NCBI GenBank assembly: GCA_025355935.1
Contig: JANXYS010000169.1
Span: 1-17,833, forward strand
From: Chitinophagales bacterium
GTDB taxonomy: Bacteria > Bacteroidota > Bacteroidia > Chitinophagales > Chitinophagaceae
DNA length: 17,833 nucleotides
Direction of reading: 5' to 3'
Shown piece after piece: positions 14,701 to 17,833 of this stretch. The notes beneath the pieces were generated by a model. It had not been told where the DNA came from. It did not search any database and was given only the letters and a program-made list of their open reading frames with translations. Within the stretch, counting starts at the first letter, position 1, and the number at the start of each line of letters is the position of its first letter. A program made the translations under genes and the position numbers.

Positions 14701-14708
14701 TATTTTTG
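14701..14708 (+). promoter_or_regulatory. -7 box for the deoxyhypusine-synthase-like gene
   Basis: TATTTTTG matches TAnnTTTG exactly and ends 20 bases before the ATG at 14729. A TTG occurs at 14686 but the spacer is only 12 bases, so the -33 element is unclear. The box overlaps the GTG at 14708, arguing against that codon as the start. Confidence 0.45.
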
Positions 14709-14728
14709 TGTTCCAAAAAAAGCACACG

Positions 14729-15703
14729 ATGACACAAGGACCTGTTTCAAATTTTATAGAACATCATTACCGCCATTTTAACGCAGCGGCCCTGATGGAC
14801 GCGGCTAAAGGTTATGTTACTCACCTTAACGAAGGTGGAAAAATGATGATAACCCTGGCAGGGGCAATGAGTACGGCGGAACTTGGATTAAGCCTGGCAG
14901 AAATGATCCGGCAGGATAAGGTAGCTATCATAAGTTGTACAGGCGCAAACCTGGAAGAAGATATCATGAACCTGGTAGCGCATAGCCATTATAAAAGAGT
15001 ACCTAATTACAGGGATTTGAGTCCGCAGGAAGAGTGGGAACTTTTAGAAAATCATTTCAACAGGGTAACTGATACTTGTATTCCGGAAGAGGAAGCGTTC
15101 AGGCGTTTGCAGCAGCATATCCATAAAATTTGGAAAGATGCAGATGACACTGGCGAAAGATTTTTTCCGCACGAATATATGTACAAGATGCTTTTGAGTG
15201 GAGTTCTGGAACAGTACTATGAAATTGACCCTAAAAATAGCTGGATGCTGGCAGCGGCGCAAAAGAATATTCCAATTGTAGTACCGGGCTGGGAAGACAG
15301 CACTATGGGAAATATTTTTGCGAGCTATGTAATCAAGAACGAACTAAAGGCCGTGACAGTAAAGAGCGGAATTGAGTATATGGTTTGGCTGGCCGACTGG
15401 TATCGGAATAATTCGGCAAGTAAGGGCGTAGGATTCTTCCAGATCGGGGGCGGCATTGCGGGTGATTTTCCGATATGCGTTGTCCCCATGATGTACCAGG
15501 ATCTTGAATGGCATGATGTTCCTTTCTGGAGCTACTTCTGCCAGGTGTCAGACTCTACAACTTCTTATGGGAGTTACAGTGGCGCCGTTCCAAACGAAAA
15601 AATTACCTGGGGTAAACTTGACATTCACACACCTAAGTTTATAGTTGAGAGTGATGCGACTATTGTAGCACCCTTGATTTTTGCCTGGGTATTAGGCTGG
15701 TAA
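14729..15703 (+). CDS. deoxyhypusine synthase-like protein
   Basis: A 324-residue homologue of deoxyhypusine synthase, the NAD-dependent enzyme that moves the aminobutyl group of spermidine to a lysine of eIF5A in eukaryotes and archaea. Bacteria have no eIF5A, so bacterial members probably act on free amines or an unknown acceptor. Visible matches: TLAGAMSTAELG (42-53), SCTGANLEEDI (69-79), IGGGIAGDFP (239-248), the SGAVPNEKITWGK stretch (284-296) and ESDATIVAPLI (307-317). K296 in TWGK corresponds to the catalytic lysine of the human enzyme. The human GGGVVKHHIANAN loop is here GGGIAGDFPICVV, so the active-site histidine appears replaced. The start at 14729 is the first ATG. No other polyamine gene is nearby, and the gene ends at its own terminator. 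Confidence 0.88.
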   Translation: MTQGPVSNFIEHHYRHFNAAALMDAAKGYVTHLNEGGKMMITLAGAMSTAELGLSLAEMIRQDKVAIISCTGANLEEDIMNLVAHSHYKRVPNYRDLSPQEEWELLENHFNRVTDTCIPEEEAFRRLQQHIHKIWKDADDTGERFFPHEYMYKMLLSGVLEQYYEIDPKNSWMLAAAQKNIPIVVPGWEDSTMGNIFASYVIKNELKAVTVKSGIEYMVWLADWYRNNSASKGVGFFQIGGGIAGDFPICVVPMMYQDLEWHDVPFWSYFCQVSDSTTSYGSYSGAVPNEKITWGKLDIHTPKFIVESDATIVAPLIFAWVLGW

Positions 15704-15720
15704 AAAAATTTTTTTCCGTG

Positions 15721-15747
15721 AGCCAGCATAAAACGCTGGCTTTTTTT
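15721..15747 (+). terminator. intrinsic terminator of the deoxyhypusine-synthase-like gene
   Basis: AGCCAGC (15721-15727) pairs perfectly with GCTGGCT (15735-15741) across a seven-base loop and is followed by a run of seven T (15741-15747). It lies 17 bases after the stop and separates this gene from the peptidase gene. Confidence 0.85.
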
Positions 15748-15805
15748 ATAAATAAACTTTCACTGGTATTAAGAAATTAAAGATAGGCTGTCTAAAATCC
15801 TTCAT

Positions 15806-17680
15806 ATGAAAAAACTCACTGTCGTTCTTTTACTATTTGCCGGTTTTCAAGCCAGTGCCCAAATGAAATTACCCCTCGCTGCCAACATTCAAAAAGCTAT
15901 AACAAAGGGCACAAGGGATACCACAGGTATGCCCGGTAAAAATTACTGGCAGAACTCCGCCAGCTATAAAATCAATGTAAATTTTGATCCAAAATCCAGG
16001 CTTCTGGAAGGAGCGGAAACCATTGTTTACCAAAATAAAAGTAACGATACACTTAAGCAGCTTGTATTTAAGCTTTATCCTAACCTTTATAAAAAGGGGG
16101 CTCCCCGTTTAATGGAAATTGATTCTTCTGATCTCCACAATGGTGTAAAAATCGTCATGATACATGAAGATGGAAGGCCGTTAGATCCCCAGGATTACCG
16201 GGTTTCATCTACTAATATGTACCTAAAAATTGCGCCGTTAATGCCTGGCACTGCCCTAACCCTCAATCTGAACTACTCCTATCCGCTCAATAAAACTTCA
16301 CATATACGTACGGGGGAAATTGATACAGGCGCCTTTTTTATCGCTTATTTTTTTCCTAGGGTTGCCGTTTATGATGATATAGACGGGTGGAATACAAACC
16401 CCTACCTGGGCACACAGGAATTTTATAATGACTTCTGTGACTTTGATCTCGCGGTAACGGTGCCGGCTAAATATATTGTATGGGCTACCGGCGACCTGGT
16501 AAACAAAGATGAGATCTTTAATAGAAAATATCTTGACCGTATATATAAGGCGGAGAAACAAGATGGTTTTGTAGATGTCATTGACTCAACTGATCTGGTT
16601 TCCGGATTTATTACAAAAGGTTTACAATCGAACACCTGGAGATATAGTTCCAGAAATGTAACCGATGCTGTATTTGCCGTTAGCAATCACTATATCTGGC
16701 AAAGCACCAGTGCAGAAGTAGATCATCTTTCGAGACGGCGGACTCGGGTCGACGCTCTATTTAATATTTCCCATAAGGACTATTTTCATGTTGTGGCAGA
16801 TGCACGTAAGACGGTAGTAGCTATGAGTGACCGGTTTCCTAAATGGCCTTTCCCGTATAATCATGAAACCGTTTTTGACGGACTTGACCAAATGGAATAC
16901 CCGATGATGGTGAACGATAATCCTGTGGAAGATCGTGCTGAAAGTATTGAGCTTACAGATCACGAGATTTTTCATACCATGTTTCCTTTTTACATGGGAA
17001 TTAATGAAACCAAGTATGGCTGGATGGATGAAGGTTGGGCAACGATTGGGGAATGGCTGATTTCTCCTATGATCGACTCATCCCTTGTAGATGAATACGG
17101 TATTGCGCCCTACGAACGTGCCGCGGGTACCGAGATTGATCTTCCCATCACTACACTTACTACTCAGGAGTTTGGCAATAGCATGTTTCTAAATTCTTAC
17201 CCCAAACCCGCAATGGGATACTTGTATGTGAAGGACATGTTAGGCGACGAACTTTTTTTTAAAGCACTTCATACATATATCCGTAACTGGAACGGAAAAC
17301 ATCCCACACCAATGGATTTCTTTAACAGTATGAACATTGGCGCCAGAAAGAACATGAACTGGTTCTGGAAAAAATGGTTTTATGAAGATGGTATTCCAGA
17401 TATGGGATTGAAAAATTTTCACACATTACAAAATCGTAAAGATATAACTGTTCAATCAGTTGGTAATAAGCCGTTGCCCATTGACCTTACAGTTTATTAC
17501 AAAGATGGGAGCAGTGAAAAATTTCATCGCAGCATCGCCGTTTGGGAAAAGAACAACCGCACAGTGAGCATAAGCTGGATAACTACAAAGGTTGTAGAAA
17601 AGGTTACTCTGGGTAGTACCTATGTTCCGGATGCAAACCATGCTGATAATGTTTATACGGTTAACAAAACAAAGCTGTAA
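15806..17680 (+). CDS. secreted M1 family metallopeptidase
   Basis: A 624-residue exported zinc aminopeptidase-like protein. The signal peptide is MKKLTVVLLLFAGFQASAQ with cleavage near residue 18. An N-terminal beta domain (about 50-290) follows. The catalytic domain has HEIFH (386-390) and, 18 residues later, E409 in MDEGWAT, giving the HEXXH-18-E zinc site of M1 peptidases. The usual GxMEN exopeptidase motif is represented by DQMEYP (361-366), a variant often seen in Bacteroidota members. It probably trims peptides in the periplasm or outside the cell; N-terminal amino acid release is the family activity, not shown here. It follows the previous gene's terminator and should have its own promoter, though no exact TAnnTTTG box precedes the ATG. 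Confidence 0.93.
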   Translation: MKKLTVVLLLFAGFQASAQMKLPLAANIQKAITKGTRDTTGMPGKNYWQNSASYKINVNFDPKSRLLEGAETIVYQNKSNDTLKQLVFKLYPNLYKKGAPRLMEIDSSDLHNGVKIVMIHEDGRPLDPQDYRVSSTNMYLKIAPLMPGTALTLNLNYSYPLNKTSHIRTGEIDTGAFFIAYFFPRVAVYDDIDGWNTNPYLGTQEFYNDFCDFDLAVTVPAKYIVWATGDLVNKDEIFNRKYLDRIYKAEKQDGFVDVIDSTDLVSGFITKGLQSNTWRYSSRNVTDAVFAVSNHYIWQSTSAEVDHLSRRRTRVDALFNISHKDYFHVVADARKTVVAMSDRFPKWPFPYNHETVFDGLDQMEYPMMVNDNPVEDRAESIELTDHEIFHTMFPFYMGINETKYGWMDEGWATIGEWLISPMIDSSLVDEYGIAPYERAAGTEIDLPITTLTTQEFGNSMFLNSYPKPAMGYLYVKDMLGDELFFKALHTYIRNWNGKHPTPMDFFNSMNIGARKNMNWFWKKWFYEDGIPDMGLKNFHTLQNRKDITVQSVGNKPLPIDLTVYYKDGSSEKFHRSIAVWEKNNRTVSISWITTKVVEKVTLGSTYVPDANHADNVYTVNKTKL

Positions 17681-17833
17681 CATATATTACCTGTCGTGTA
17701 ATTTAAAAACCCAGCAGTTGTCCAGCTGGAATTGTCTTCGTTAACGTGCACTTTCGGGTAAAGGTATATCTCTTTTTAGCATAGTATCCCAGTCCGGCGA
17801 ATATATCATTGTGTCGGGGCACCTCGATTCCTG
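17681..17833. other. right-edge stretch without an assignable gene
   Basis: Past the peptidase stop I see no terminator with a T run and no recognisable protein. Two short minus-strand frames run in from the window edge (stops at 17703 and 17741) and one plus-strand frame runs out; none can be chosen on sequence alone. Confidence 0.4.

Noticed and set aside
17703..17833. Minus-strand frame entering from the right edge (stop at 17703), which could be the end of a convergent gene
   Set aside because: Only about 43 codons are visible, no motif is recognisable, and a second minus frame (stop at 17741) and a plus frame are also open here; sequence beyond the window is needed.

Overview
The window looks like an ordinary stretch of chromosome from a Bacteroidota, most likely of the Chitinophagaceae type (inference). 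The support is: moderate GC; several matches to the Bacteroidota promoter box TAnnTTTG just upstream of start codons; weak or absent Shine-Dalgarno sequences; and families common in that phylum (DUF2911, TIGR02757/DUF2400, DUF4197 lipoprotein, ligase-associated endonuclease PdeM, FA2H-like fatty acid hydroxylase, bacterial deoxyhypusine-synthase-like protein). I see no insertion sequence, phage gene, CRISPR array, tRNA or rRNA.

Layout from left to right. 1-266 is a non-coding edge with a 41-bp tandem hairpin repeat. Then come pdeM (+) and lysS (-), convergent around a terminator. A DUF4197 lipoprotein and a small secreted protein (+) follow, meeting a minus-strand pair head-on: a fumarylacetoacetate hydrolase family enzyme and a flavin reductase-like protein. 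Divergent from that pair is an FA2H-like fatty acid hydroxylase with a clean promoter and a terminator, then a small uncharacterised protein (+).

From 14557 down to 7006 all eight genes run on the minus strand with gaps of 7-47 bases: alpha/beta hydrolase, AcpH-like phosphodiesterase, two tandem DUF2911 proteins, glutamine-hydrolysing asparagine synthetase, a Cys/Met-metabolism PLP enzyme, a TIGR02757 protein and a 107-residue protein. Internal promoter boxes and one hairpin suggest this is a chain of sub-operons. Divergent from it are a deoxyhypusine-synthase-like gene with its own terminator and a secreted M1-type metallopeptidase (+).

Most genes are housekeeping or general metabolism: tRNA charging, aspartate-family amino acids, aromatic catabolism, membrane lipid hydroxylation, ACP recycling and envelope hydrolases. 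I did not find a coherent new multi-gene system. The best leads are local: a textbook intrinsic terminator embedded in the first codons of the TIGR02757 gene, the bacterial deoxyhypusine-synthase homologue whose active site differs from the eukaryotic one, an inverted repeat touching the asnB start codon, and the 41-bp hairpin repeat at the left edge.
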